Assembly (NCBI GenBank): GCA_964630925.1
Contig: CAZVZK010000023.1
Span: 22,924-86,923 of the forward strand
Origin: RGDT01 sp964630925
GTDB taxonomy: Bacteria > Planctomycetota > Planctomycetia > Gemmatales > Gemmataceae
Reading direction: 5' to 3'
DNA: 64,000 nucleotides
In this document: positions 7,849 through 19,072 of the stretch, piece by piece
Numbering within the stretch: position 1 is the stretch's first letter
Layout of the letters: each line of letters starts with the position of its first letter
Translations under genes and position numbers: made by a program
The notes under the pieces: model-generated
Database searches by the model: none
Seen by the model: only the letters and a program-made list of their open reading frames with translations
What the model was told of the DNA's origin: nothing

Positions 7849-8735
7849 CCGCCCGTCTCCGCGAGCATCTCGCGCACCGCCGCGAAGAACGCGGGGCTCG
7901 ACGGGTGGACGTGGCCCTCGCCGGGCAGCGGTAGGAATCGCCTCGGCCCCGCGAACGCCGATGATAGCCGCTCGCCGTACCGCATCGGGACGAGCGGGTC
8001 ATCGGTGCCGTGGGCCACGAGGACCGGACACCTGACGGACGCGGCCTTGGCCAGATTGTCGAACCGGGCGCGGACGAGCCAGCGCCCCGGCAGCCAGGGG
8101 AAGCGGTGGGCCGCCATGTCCGGCATCGACGTGAATGGGCACAGCAGGGCGAGCATCCGTGCGTCGTGCCGCCGGGCCAGCTCGACGGCGACGCCGGCCC
8201 CGAGCGACTCGCCGACATGCAGCACGTCCGCCGGCGGCACGCCCTTCGCCCGCAGTCAGCCGAGCGCCGCCTCGCCGGCGGAGTAACAGCCGGGCTCGGT
8301 GGGCCGGCCCGGCGACTTGCCGAAGCCGGGGTAGTCGTAGACGAGCACGGCCCGCCCCGTCGCCCGCCGCCATCGGACGATCGCCCCCTGACGCTTGGAG
8401 AGATTGCTGCCATTGCCGTGCGAATAGAGGATGGCGCCGTCCTTCGGTGACCACCCCGCCGGGGCGCACCACCACGCAAGGACCGCCCGCCCGTCGGCCG
8501 CTTTGAGCCACACCTCCTCGGCCCACAGCTCGGCGTAAGGCTCGCGCCAGTAGTTCGCGAAGAACGCGCCGGGGAAGACGAACACGTCCTGCGCCAGGTA
8601 CAGTCCGAGCAGCACGGCGGCGTAGAGGTAGACGCCGAGCCGGACGCACCACCGCGCCCGCGTGGCGTCCCAGAACGGTCCGCGCAGGGCGAGAATCGCC
8701 AGGAGTCGGCGGCAGAAGGCCAGGAGCGCGGCCAT
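7821..8735 (-). pseudogene. Alpha/beta hydrolase interrupted by one in-frame TGA
   Basis: A single frame carries a full-length membrane-anchored alpha/beta hydrolase: N-terminal hydrophobic segment (LGVYLYAAVLLGLYLAQDVFVF), oxyanion region YSHGNGSN, YDYPGFGKS, nucleophile elbow GESLGAG, acid HGTDDPLV and a terminal GEGHVH histidine. One stop codon (TGA, 8256-8258) falls between GEAALG and LRAKGVPP. Relatives usually have Trp there (A-L-W-L), so one TGG to TGA change explains it. Everything on both sides is intact, so the mutation is recent, or the base is an error, or the codon is read through. A GTG at 8240 could restart the C-terminal half, which would lack the oxyanion region. Confidence 0.85.
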
Positions 8736-8795
8736 GCGAAACCTCGGGCCGGGCCGCGTGGGAATAGCGAGTGGGCGTCGGCGGGGGAAGGCGGA

Positions 8796-10343
8796 TCACG
8801 TGAACGCCGCCAGGACGACCTGTAGCCCGAGGTTATCGACCTCGCGGAGATGATGCAACAGCGGCGGCGGGAGCCCGAAATCGGCCAGGGCGTCCAACAC
8901 GGCGATGTGGAGGGACCACGTCACGGCGGGCGGCTCCGCGAGGATGTGAGTGAGAGCAGCGATCTCCGCCCTCGCCCCCATCCGCTCCAGTTGCCAGACG
9001 GATGCGGACCGAAGCGACTCCTCCTGTGCCGGGTCCGCCGCCCATTCCGCGAGCCGGCGGACGGCCTCATCCCGATCCGCATGCCGGACATATGCCCTGA
9101 AGGACTCGTTCAGATGGGTGCCAAGCACGTCCCCTCTCCCCATGTGCCGCAGGGCGACCACCGCCAACCCGCGATCCGGCGGCAGCTCTCCGAGGTTGTA
9201 CATCGCCGACTTGCGGACGCTGAAATCGGCGTCCCCGAGCAGCGTCAACAAGGCCGCCGCATCCTGCCAGCCCCCGAAGATCCCTGCGGCGTGCTCACGG
9301 ACGAATTGGTCAGCGTGTCCGAGCAACACCGGCCGCAAGATGCCCCGCTCGCCCTCATCGTAGGCCGACCAGTCCGCCGAACGCAGTCGCTCCAACAGTA
9401 TGATTGGCGATGCGCCGGCGTCCGCAAGCAGGGCGAGTATCTCGGCCAGCGCATATACCGGGCGTGCTTCTGGTGGGTCCCGCCGGTACTCCGGCCCCTC
9501 CTCCGGCCACAGCTCTTCCTCGGTGAAGGAGAGGATCTCCCACACTGGGGCCATCCACGCACGGAGATGAGCGGCGTCCTGGGGGCTGGCCCGGTGAAGC
9601 ACACGCTCGAACTCGTCTCGTACTTCGGTGAAACTCTCGGCTGCCTGATCGCGGACCGACTTGTCCGGGTGATCGAGTAGCCCGCGCAGGCAGCGCAGCA
9701 CGCGCCTGCTCGGGTAGTATCGCAGGGTGTTGGCCGCCTCGCGCGCCACCTCGGCGTCAGGGCCGTTGGCCGCCGCGATCAGCGCCCCCTCAGCGGCAAC
9801 GGGCTCCTCCCACAGCAGCACCTCAGCGGCGGCGAGGCGTACCTCCCTGTCGGGGTGCGACAGGCCGGCGATCTTCACCGCCTGATGTTCAGCCCGTCCG
9901 AACCAGAACGCCATCCCGCCGAGCGCCTCGGCCTGCCACGGATGCGCCGCGTCGGAGGCGACGGCCAGGACGATCTCCGGGCAGGCGATGCCGCTCATGA
10001 ACCGCAGCGCCTCCCGGCGCAAGACGGCGTCCCCGTCACGCCACCATCGGCGCAGCCTCTCGGCGGGAATGTCAATGGCGGTGTGATCGAGGCCGCGCAG
10101 GGCGGCCCCGGCGCCGCGGCGGTTGCCATCCGGCAGCCCCGCGTCACACAAGATCGCCTCCAGCGGCGCGAACGAGCGCGGGTCGGACACCGCCTGCAGT
10201 GCCCCGACCAGGGCGTCCAGCTCCGCCTCCGGCAGCTCGGGCCCCGCCAGGCGCTCGACGAGGCGGGCCGTCCAGCGGCGGTCCGCCTTCTCGGTGATTT
10301 CGGCGTACGGGATCACGGGCGTCTCCTGCCGGGCGTCGGGCAT
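8796..10343 (-). CDS. HEAT-repeat protein
   Basis: 515 aa of alpha-helical repeats. Clear HEAT-like units include DREVRLAAAEVLLWEEPVAAEGAL, DAEVAREAANTLRYYPSRRVLRCL, DKSVRDQAAESFTEVRDEF and DFSVRKSAMYNLGELPPDRGL. No signal peptide or catalytic motif is seen, so it is probably a cytoplasmic scaffold or interaction protein of the sort abundant in Gemmataceae. A TACAAT overlaps the start codon, so the message may be leaderless or the true start may lie slightly downstream. It is divergent from the POT transporter genes. Confidence 0.75.
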   Translation of the reverse strand: MPDARQETPVIPYAEITEKADRRWTARLVERLAGPELPEAELDALVGALQAVSDPRSFAPLEAILCDAGLPDGNRRGAGAALRGLDHTAIDIPAERLRRWWRDGDAVLRREALRFMSGIACPEIVLAVASDAAHPWQAEALGGMAFWFGRAEHQAVKIAGLSHPDREVRLAAAEVLLWEEPVAAEGALIAAANGPDAEVAREAANTLRYYPSRRVLRCLRGLLDHPDKSVRDQAAESFTEVRDEFERVLHRASPQDAAHLRAWMAPVWEILSFTEEELWPEEGPEYRRDPPEARPVYALAEILALLADAGASPIILLERLRSADWSAYDEGERGILRPVLLGHADQFVREHAAGIFGGWQDAAALLTLLGDADFSVRKSAMYNLGELPPDRGLAVVALRHMGRGDVLGTHLNESFRAYVRHADRDEAVRRLAEWAADPAQEESLRSASVWQLERMGARAEIAALTHILAEPPAVTWSLHIAVLDALADFGLPPPLLHHLREVDNLGLQVVLAAFT

Positions 10344-10447
10344 TGTACCGCGCCGGGCCGCTCGCCGTGCGCCGGGCGGCCCCCTAGAATCTTCCCGAAT
10401 CCGTCACACACCCGCCGCCGCGCCTGCCGGCCCGAGGCCCATCACGC

Positions 10448-12262
10448 ATGCAAGCTCCCGACAGCATCAAGACCGACCCGCGCGGCATCACCGACACGGC
10501 GGCCGCCCCGCTGCCCTCGCCGGCGGTGCCCCAGGCCCCCACCCTCGACGCCAGCGGCAACCGCACGTCGCCCGACCATGACAACCCCGGCTGGCCGCCC
10601 GGCGTGCCGTACATCGTGGGCAACGAGGCCTGCGAGCGTTTCAGCTATTACGGCATGAACGCCATCCTGTACGTCCACCTCGTCTCGCTCTACGCCCTCG
10701 CCGGGGCCGTCGAGGCCACCGCCAAGGCATACGCCACCAGCACCACCCACCTGTTCAAGGCCGGCGTCTACGCCCTGCCCATGATCGGCGCCATCCTCGC
10801 CGACCGGCTGCTCGGCAAGTACCAGACCATCCTCTGGCTGTCGCTCGTCTACTGCGCCGGCCACGCCGTCCTCTCCGGCGTGGACGCCGTCCTCGACCCC
10901 AACGCCAAGTTGTACATCATGTACGTCGGCCTCGGCCTCATCGCCGTCGGCTCCGGCGGCATCAAGCCCTGTGTCTCCGCCAACGTCGGCGACCAGTTCG
11001 GCAAGGCCAACTGGGACAAGGTCACGACCATCTACCAGATCTTCTACTTCTCCATCAACTTCGGCTCCTTCTTCTCCACCCTCCTCATCCCTTACACCAA
11101 GGAGGCCTTCGGAGCCGGCGTCGCCTTCGCCATCCCCGGCATCCTGATGTTCATCGCCACCGTCATCTTCTGGATGGGCCGCAAGAAGTACGTCCACGTC
11201 CCCCCCTCGCCCGGCGGCGCCATCGGCTCCCTCGACGCCGCCAGCAGCATCTGCTTCTTCATGGCCGTCGGCCACCTGTTCGTCTCCAAGCTGTTCGTCA
11301 AGCAGTTCGACGACTGGATGCTGGCGGCGGCCGGGGTTGCCGGCCTGTACTGGGTGATCCTCCTCGTCATCTCCGCCGCCTTCCTCGCCGTGGGCCTGTG
11401 GCTGTTCCTCGTCCGCCAGAAGATGAAGGCCGACGACGGCTTCCTGGCCATCATGGTCTACACCTTCGGCGCCCTCTTCTCGGGCAGGTCGGGGCCGGCC
11501 CCGGCGAAGAAGGAGGACGACCTCGGCTGGTTCTGGCGGCCCGCCGTCGCCCGCTTCGGCCGCGAGGCCACCGAGGGGCCCATCGCCGTCCTCAAGGTGC
11601 TGTCGGTGTTCTTCCTAATCTCCGTCTTCTGGGCGCTGTTCGACCAGCACTCGTCGACGTGGATCCGCCAGGCCGAGGACATGAACCTCACGTTCATCAC
11701 CGGCGGGCTGCTGTCGGCCATCAACTCGACGTTCGGCACGACGTGGGACGGCAAGCTGCTGCCCTCGCAGATCCCCGCCCTGAACCCGCTCATGGTCATG
11801 GTCCTCATCCCGCTGGTGAACCTCGCCTACGTCGGGTTCGAGCGGGCCGGCTACAAGCTCTCCGCCCTGAGCCGCATGACCATCGGCATGTTCATCACCG
11901 CCCTGTCGTTCGTCTCGGTGGCCGTCCTTCAGGGGTGGATCGGTGACTCCGGCAAGGGGGTCGTGGGCATCGCCTGGCAGCTCATCCCCTACTTCCTGAT
12001 CACGCTGGGCGAGGTGCTCGTGTCGATCACCGCGCTGGAGTTCGCCTACACGCAGGCGCCGAAGAAGATGAAGTCCACCATCATGGGCTTCTTCCTCCTC
12101 ACCGTGTCGCTGGGTAACGTGCTGGTGGCGTTCCTCGCCGGCTTCGAGAAGCTGCCGCTCACCGACTTCTTCTGGATCTTCGCCTACCTGATGGGCGGGG
12201 CCGCCGTCCTGTTCGGCCTGCGTGCCTTCTTCTACGTCCCGAAGGATTACGCCCAGGAGTGA
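10448..12262 (+). CDS. POT/PTR2-family proton-coupled peptide transporter
   Basis: 604 aa with an approximately 45-residue Pro-rich cytoplasmic N-terminus followed by 12 or more membrane segments. The POT-family ExxERF motif appears as NEACERFSYYGMNAIL, and the second signature as GSGGIKPCVSANVGDQF. A long central loop carries a Lys/Asp-rich stretch (PAPAKKEDDLG). The family imports di- and tripeptides with protons across the cytoplasmic membrane. It is followed two bases later by a second POT gene, so the two form a transporter operon that leads into the ECF sigma gene. Confidence 0.9.
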   Translation: MQAPDSIKTDPRGITDTAAAPLPSPAVPQAPTLDASGNRTSPDHDNPGWPPGVPYIVGNEACERFSYYGMNAILYVHLVSLYALAGAVEATAKAYATSTTHLFKAGVYALPMIGAILADRLLGKYQTILWLSLVYCAGHAVLSGVDAVLDPNAKLYIMYVGLGLIAVGSGGIKPCVSANVGDQFGKANWDKVTTIYQIFYFSINFGSFFSTLLIPYTKEAFGAGVAFAIPGILMFIATVIFWMGRKKYVHVPPSPGGAIGSLDAASSICFFMAVGHLFVSKLFVKQFDDWMLAAAGVAGLYWVILLVISAAFLAVGLWLFLVRQKMKADDGFLAIMVYTFGALFSGRSGPAPAKKEDDLGWFWRPAVARFGREATEGPIAVLKVLSVFFLISVFWALFDQHSSTWIRQAEDMNLTFITGGLLSAINSTFGTTWDGKLLPSQIPALNPLMVMVLIPLVNLAYVGFERAGYKLSALSRMTIGMFITALSFVSVAVLQGWIGDSGKGVVGIAWQLIPYFLITLGEVLVSITALEFAYTQAPKKMKSTIMGFFLLTVSLGNVLVAFLAGFEKLPLTDFFWIFAYLMGGAAVLFGLRAFFYVPKDYAQE

Positions 12263-12264
12263 GC

Positions 12265-13662
<1,398 letters not shown>

Positions 13663-13669
13663 ACGGTCC

Positions 13670-14248
13670 ATGTCCGACGTGACGCGGCTCCTGGACGCGG
13701 CGGCGGCTGGCGACCGGCGGGCCGCCGCCGACCTCCTCCCCCTTGTCTACGACGAGCTGCGGCGGCTCGCCGAGGCACGCATGGCCGCCGAGAAGCCCGG
13801 CCACACGCTCGACGCCACCGCCCTGGTCCACGAGGCGTATCTCCGTCTCGTCGGGCCGGCCGACGCCGAGCGCTGGGACGGACGCGGGCACTTCTTCGCG
13901 GCCGCCGCCGAGGCCATGCGCCGCATCCTCGTCGAGGCCGCCCGGCGCAAGAAACGCGAGAAGCACGGCGGCGGGTTGGGTCGCGTCGATCTGGACGCGG
14001 CCCAGCCGGAGGCGCCCGATCCCCGCCACGACCTCGTGGCGCTCGACGAGGCACTCACCCGGTTGGCGGCGGAGGACCAACAGGCGGCCCGGCTGGTCGA
14101 GCTGCGTTACTTCGCCGGCCTATCCATCCCCGAGGCGGCCCAGGCGCTGGGCACCTCGCCGCGGACGGCGGACCGCCTCTGGGCCTACGCCCGCGCCTGG
14201 CTGTACCGCGACCTGTCGTCCCGGGATGAGGCCCCCGGCGGTCCATAA
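13670..14248 (+). CDS. ECF-type RNA polymerase sigma factor (TIGR02999-like)
   Basis: 192 aa. The sigma-2 region reads LPLVYDELRRLAEARMAAE..HTLDATALVHEAYLRL, with GRGHFFAAAAEAMRRILVEAARRK following; the sigma-4 region reads RLVELRYFAGLSIPEAAQALGTSPRTADRLWAYARAWLY. This is the ECF-like class expanded in Planctomycetes, usually paired with a Ser/Thr kinase. Here it lies 63 bp upstream of a large membrane kinase, matching that pairing. Presumably the kinase or its sensor half modulates this factor; there is no zinc-binding anti-sigma gene beside it. Confidence 0.9.
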   Translation: MSDVTRLLDAAAAGDRRAAADLLPLVYDELRRLAEARMAAEKPGHTLDATALVHEAYLRLVGPADAERWDGRGHFFAAAAEAMRRILVEAARRKKREKHGGGLGRVDLDAAQPEAPDPRHDLVALDEALTRLAAEDQQAARLVELRYFAGLSIPEAAQALGTSPRTADRLWAYARAWLYRDLSSRDEAPGGP

Positions 14249-14311
14249 AAAGATGGCGTGATTCCCGGCGCGGCGGCGCATGGAGGGGCGGACGCCTCGG
14301 AGGCCCGGCCA

Positions 14312-17300
14312 GTGAACGAGCGCGACATCTTCCTCGCCCTTCTCGACATCCCCGACGCCGCGGCGAGGGCGGCGTACCTGGAGCGGGCCTGCGCCGGCGA
14401 CGAGGCCCTGCGGGGCCGCGTCGAGTCGCTGCTGCGCTCGCACGAGGCCGCCGGCAGCTTCCTCGCGCCCGATCCCCTGGCGGGCGACGGCCCGACGCAG
14501 ACGCTCGACGCCGGGGCCGACGCCCCCGAGGACGAGGCGCTGGGCTTCCTCGAGCCGCCCGGCCGGCCGGATTCGCTGGGCCGGCTGGGCCACCACGAGG
14601 TGCTGGAGGTGCTGGGCCGCGGCGGCTTCGGCATCGTCTTCCGCGCCTTCGACGAGCGTCTCCAGCGCGTGGCGGCGGTCAAGGTGCTGTCGCCCGCCCT
14701 GGCGGTGACCTCGCCGGCGCGCAAGCGGTTCCTCCGCGAGGCGCGGTCGTCGGCGGCGGTGCGGCACGAGAACGTGGTGCAGGTGTACGCGGTCGAGGAG
14801 AGGCCGCTGCCCTACCTGGTGATGGAGCTGGTTCCCGGCGAGACGCTCCAGGAACGCATCGACCGCACCGGGCCGTTGGAGGCCGGCGAGGCGCTGCGGA
14901 TCGCCCGGCAGATCGCCGAGGGCCTGGCCGCCGCCCACGACAAAGGGCTGGTCCACCGCGACATCAAGCCGTCGAACATCCTGCTGGACGCCGCCTCGGG
15001 GCAGGTGAAGATCACCGACTTCGGGCTGGCGCGGGCCGCGGACGACGCCAGCCTGACGCGCAGCGGCGTGGTTGCCGGCACGCCGATGTACATGGCGCCG
15101 GAGCAGGCGAAGGGGGAGGCGCTGGACCAGCGGGCCGACCTGTTCAGCCTGGGCAGCGTGATGTACGTCATGCTGGCGGGCCGGCCGCCCTTCCGGGCGG
15201 AGAACACGCCCGCGGTGTTGAAGCGTGTGGCGGAGGACGCCCCCCGGCCGATCCGGGAGGTCATCCCCGAGGTGCCCCAGTGGCTGTGCCGGGTCGTGGA
15301 GAAGCTGCACGCCAAGGAGCCGGGGAAGCGCTTCCAGACGGCACGCGAGGTGGCGGATCTGCTGGCGGACTGCGAGGCGCAGATCCGCGCGCACGGGGCG
15401 ATCAAGGACTTCTCGCGTATCCCCGGCGGGCCGCCGCCCCGGCGGGGCCTCTGGCGGGCGGCCGCCGTCCTGTGGGCCCTCGGCGTGTTGACGCTGCTGG
15501 CCTGGGGCACCGGCCACCTGGAGGCGCTGGGCCGCGCCCTCGGCCTCGTCGTGGCCTGGGGCAAGCTCCGGGTCGAGGTGGACGACCGCGAGACCAACAT
15601 CGTCGTGGAGGGCGGCCGGGTGGCCGACTCGGCGCCGGGCTCCGGGGGCGTCCATGTCTTCCGGCTGCCCGCGGGCTCGTATCGGGTGCGGGTCACCAAG
15701 GCCGGGGGGGTCCTCCAGGAGACCGCGGTGCGGGTCGAGGCCGACAGCGAGGCGAGCGTGCGGTTCACGCTCGGCCTCGCCGGGGGCGGCTGGAAGCCGG
15801 CCGAGGGCGGTGAAGTCCCCGGCTGGGGCCGCGTCATCGACCCCGAGGGCGGCTGCAAGGTGGAGACGGAGGGCGGCCGCCTCCGGCTGACGCCGCCCGT
15901 GGAGTACCGCGACCTGAGCGCGTGGTACAAGGTGTACAACGCCCCGCGCCTCACCCGCGAGGTGCGCGGCGACTTCCGCGTGCGGGTCAAGGTGCTGCCG
16001 TTCCCCGCCGCCCCGGCCGGCCCGCCCGGGGCGTCGTACCGCAGCGTCGATCTCTTCCTGTGGAAGGACGAGAAGCACTTCGTCCGCGTCGGGCGGACCT
16101 CAGGGACCGACGCCGGCGGCAAGCCGGAGCTGACCCACAACGTCGTCGCCTTCCGGCCGGGGCAGGAGGCGTCCGCGGCAGCCCCGGAAGGCCTGCGCCG
16201 CTGCGACCCCGCCGCCCCAAGCCATCTGGAGCTGGAGCGGCGTGGGGACACGGTTTCCGTGCGCGCCAGCGCCGACGGGGTGGCGTGGTCGGAGCCGCTG
16301 CTCCTGCCGGCCCCGAGGCTGCCCGAGGCGGTGAGCGTCGGGGTGGTGGCCGTCCGCGGCGGGTGGAGCGACCGGTTCTCGGCCGAGCTGGAGGGCTTCG
16401 AGGTCACGCCGCTGGCGACGGCGGAGGACGAGGGCTGGGTGCCGTTGCTGAACGGCAAGGACCTCACGGGCTGGGTGCTGGGCGGCGGCCCGCCGGCGTG
16501 GAAGGTGCGTGACGGCGAGCTGCACGGCGAGCTGGCGAAGGCCGAGCCGCGGGCGGCCTTCCTGCGCCTGGCCGGCCCTGAGCCGGGCGACTTCGATCTG
16601 CGCTTCGAGGTCCGCATCGAGGCGGGGTGGGCGCACGTCAACTTCCGCACCGAGCCGGGGCCCGGCGTCTGGAAGGGCTACCGCTGGGACGTGTGCGGGC
16701 CGTTATACAGCAACGTCCTCCGCCATTACCTCTGCCGCGAGGCGGAGGACGACCCTGTACGGGCCGAGGGCTGGCACCGGGTAGAGATGTCGGCGCGGGG
16801 GGGGCGTTTCAAGTTCAAGGTGGGCGAGAGGGTCACCGCCGACGTGACCGACCCGGACGCGGGCAAGCACCTGGGCCGCGGCGCGCTGCGCCTCCAGATC
16901 AACCCCGGCACGAAGGTGGCGTTCCGGAAGATCGAGATCCGCGAGATGCTCCCGCCACCCGCCGACGCCCCATTCACGCCGGCCAGGGCCAGGGAGCTCC
17001 AGCAGGGGTGGGCGAGGCATCTCGGCGTGCCGGCCGAATTCGTCAACTCCGCCCGCATGCGTATGCGGCTCATCCCGCCGGGCGGGTTCGACGTGGGCAC
17101 GGGCGCGGATGACATCCTCAAGTTGTTGACCGACATCAAGGACATGAACGATGCACGGAATGTCCGGTCGGAAGCCCCCAGGGCTCGGGCCCGGCTCGAC
17201 GCCGCCTTCTACCTCGCCAGCCACGAGGTCACCGTCGCCCAGTTCCGCGCCTTCGTGGCCGCCACCGGCCACCGCACGGACGCCGAGAAGTCCGGGGTGG

Positions 17301-19000
17301 GCGGATTCAGCTTCCATGAGGGCCGCTGGGTGCGGAGGCCCGAGCACACATGGTCCTCGCCCGGCCCGTGGCAATCCGAGGACGACCACCCGGTGGCCCA
17401 CGTCAGTTGGGCCGACGCGATGGCATTCTGCGCCTGGCTGAGCAAGAAGGAAGGGAGGCGGTACACCCTGCCGGACGAGCGGCAATGGGAGCACGCGGCG
17501 CGGGCCGGCACGTCGGGCCTCTACGGGCCGGAAGACGACCCGGCGTCGGCCGACGCCATCGCCTGGACGAATGAGAACACGAGGCAGCCGCGGCCCGTAG
17601 GCAGCAAGCAGGCCAACGCCTGGGGCCTGCACGACATGCTCGGCAACGTCTGGGAGTGGTGCGCGGACGAGGGCGGCATCCCGGGCACGCGGGTCCAGCG
17701 GGGCGGGACGTGGTACAGGCCGCGGTGGTTCTCTCGCTGTGCGGCACGCGCCTTCGGCTCCCCGGCCTTGACGGACGCGGGGATCGGCTTCCGGATCGCC
17801 CTCGTCGGGGACTTGAAGGCGAAGCCTCCCGCGACACGCCCATTCGTCGTCACCGCCACGGAGCTTACGAAGCAGCAGCAATTCGCCACCCTGGCCGAGG
17901 CCTTGGCCGCCGCCCCGGCGGGCGCCGTCATCGAGGTCCGCGGCGACGGGCCGTTCGACGTCAAGGCGTTCTCGGTGGACAGGCCGCTGACGATCCGGGC
18001 GGGCGACGGCTCCCGCCCCGTGCTGGAGCTGGTCCCGGCCGCCGGCTTCGACGACACCCGCGTCCGCGTCCACGACGTTCTCGCCCTGGAGGGCCTGGAC
18101 ATCCGGGCCCGCTGCGAGAGGCCCTCCAGCCTGTTCCTGGTGATGCGCGGCCCCGGTGCGGTGCTGGCCCACCACTGCCGTCTGGCAAACGCGGGCGGCG
18201 GGCACGTCCTCAACGGCGGCGCCGCCCGCGTCGAGGTCCGCCACTCGTCGCTGATCGGCAACGGCAGCGCGTTCATCTGGCAGCCTTACACGGGCGGGGG
18301 CCGCTCCGTGGTCGATCAGTCCGTGCTGTGCGGGCATGCCGGCCTGCTGACCCATGTCTGGTCGCGCCCCCCCGGCAAGGCGGCCCTGTCCGTCCGTGAC
18401 AGCACCGTCCTGGGGACCACCTCCGCGCTGGGCCTCTACTGGGGGCACACCGGCAAGAGCCCGCCCGAGGGCAAGGTGCCCCCCGAGGTGACGCTGGACG
18501 TGGGCGGCAGCGTGCTGTATGGCCGGGGGAACTTCCTCGCCCTGTGGCGCTACGACGACAAGGAGGGGCCCGAGGAGCCGCTGCGGTTCCTGCGGTGCTG
18601 GCACTGGCGCTCCGGGGGCCTCCTCGTCGGCCCGGCGGCGCGGATGTTCTGGGATTACGAGGCCAACCAACCGCCCGGCGGCAAGGCGTTCCGGCTGCCG
18701 GAGGACTGGAACAAGCCGTGGAAGGCCGGCGCGGCCCCGCTGGTGGGGGTGCCGCGCTTCGAGGGCGGCGACGTGCTGGGGATGACGCCCGAGGCGCGGG
18801 CCGGCCTGCCCGCGTCCGCCTTCCGCCTGACGAAGGACAGCCCCGGCAAGGGCAAGGGTGCCGGAGGGAAGGACCTCGGGGCGGACGTGTCCCTCGTCGG
18901 GCCGGGCGCACCCTACGAAGCGTGGCGCCAATCACCGGGCTACGCCGCGTGGCGGAGGTACGTCGCCGGCCTGATGGCGGACGGCCCGACGAAACGCTGA
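14312..19000 (+). CDS. Membrane Ser/Thr kinase fused to DUF1080, FGE-sulfatase and beta-helix modules
   Basis: 1562 aa from GTG 14312, chosen because CGGAGG lies eight bases upstream and MNERDIFLALLD matches the start of the paralog at 19073. Order: short helical N-terminus; Hanks kinase (about 90-365) with GRGGFG, HRDIKPSN (about 215), DFG and APE; one membrane segment (about 380-403); a PEGA-like strand-rich region (about 415-490); a DUF1583/LamG-like region; DUF1080 (about 703-880, LLNGKDLTGW); FGE-sulfatase/SUMF1 fold (about 908-1165, ending GNVWEWCADEGG and RGGTWYR); right-handed beta-helix (about 1176-1560). The kinase faces the cytoplasm and the rest lies outside. DUF1080 resembles sugar hydrolases and lectins, so carbohydrate sensing is a plausible inference. 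Confidence 0.9.
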   Translation: MNERDIFLALLDIPDAAARAAYLERACAGDEALRGRVESLLRSHEAAGSFLAPDPLAGDGPTQTLDAGADAPEDEALGFLEPPGRPDSLGRLGHHEVLEVLGRGGFGIVFRAFDERLQRVAAVKVLSPALAVTSPARKRFLREARSSAAVRHENVVQVYAVEERPLPYLVMELVPGETLQERIDRTGPLEAGEALRIARQIAEGLAAAHDKGLVHRDIKPSNILLDAASGQVKITDFGLARAADDASLTRSGVVAGTPMYMAPEQAKGEALDQRADLFSLGSVMYVMLAGRPPFRAENTPAVLKRVAEDAPRPIREVIPEVPQWLCRVVEKLHAKEPGKRFQTAREVADLLADCEAQIRAHGAIKDFSRIPGGPPPRRGLWRAAAVLWALGVLTLLAWGTGHLEALGRALGLVVAWGKLRVEVDDRETNIVVEGGRVADSAPGSGGVHVFRLPAGSYRVRVTKAGGVLQETAVRVEADSEASVRFTLGLAGGGWKPAEGGEVPGWGRVIDPEGGCKVETEGGRLRLTPPVEYRDLSAWYKVYNAPRLTREVRGDFRVRVKVLPFPAAPAGPPGASYRSVDLFLWKDEKHFVRVGRTSGTDAGGKPELTHNVVAFRPGQEASAAAPEGLRRCDPAAPSHLELERRGDTVSVRASADGVAWSEPLLLPAPRLPEAVSVGVVAVRGGWSDRFSAELEGFEVTPLATAEDEGWVPLLNGKDLTGWVLGGGPPAWKVRDGELHGELAKAEPRAAFLRLAGPEPGDFDLRFEVRIEAGWAHVNFRTEPGPGVWKGYRWDVCGPLYSNVLRHYLCREAEDDPVRAEGWHRVEMSARGGRFKFKVGERVTADVTDPDAGKHLGRGALRLQINPGTKVAFRKIEIREMLPPPADAPFTPARARELQQGWARHLGVPAEFVNSARMRMRLIPPGGFDVGTGADDILKLLTDIKDMNDARNVRSEAPRARARLDAAFYLASHEVTVAQFRAFVAATGHRTDAEKSGVGGFSFHEGRWVRRPEHTWSSPGPWQSEDDHPVAHVSWADAMAFCAWLSKKEGRRYTLPDERQWEHAARAGTSGLYGPEDDPASADAIAWTNENTRQPRPVGSKQANAWGLHDMLGNVWEWCADEGGIPGTRVQRGGTWYRPRWFSRCAARAFGSPALTDAGIGFRIALVGDLKAKPPATRPFVVTATELTKQQQFATLAEALAAAPAGAVIEVRGDGPFDVKAFSVDRPLTIRAGDGSRPVLELVPAAGFDDTRVRVHDVLALEGLDIRARCERPSSLFLVMRGPGAVLAHHCRLANAGGGHVLNGGAARVEVRHSSLIGNGSAFIWQPYTGGGRSVVDQSVLCGHAGLLTHVWSRPPGKAALSVRDSTVLGTTSALGLYWGHTGKSPPEGKVPPEVTLDVGGSVLYGRGNFLALWRYDDKEGPEEPLRFLRCWHWRSGGLLVGPAARMFWDYEANQPPGGKAFRLPEDWNKPWKAGAAPLVGVPRFEGGDVLGMTPEARAGLPASAFRLTKDSPGKGKGAGGKDLGADVSLVGPGAPYEAWRQSPGYAAWRRYVAGLMADGPTKR

Positions 19001-19072
19001 CGCCTTGTCGCGCCGTGCCGATGGCCCCTAGCATGCCGGTGGATGAGACGGTCAACGCCCTGGTGGCTTGCC

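Noticed and set aside
8256..8258. Selenocysteine or programmed read-through at the TGA
   Set aside because: The site is not catalytic, relatives have Trp, and no selenocysteine insertion element is visible just after it.
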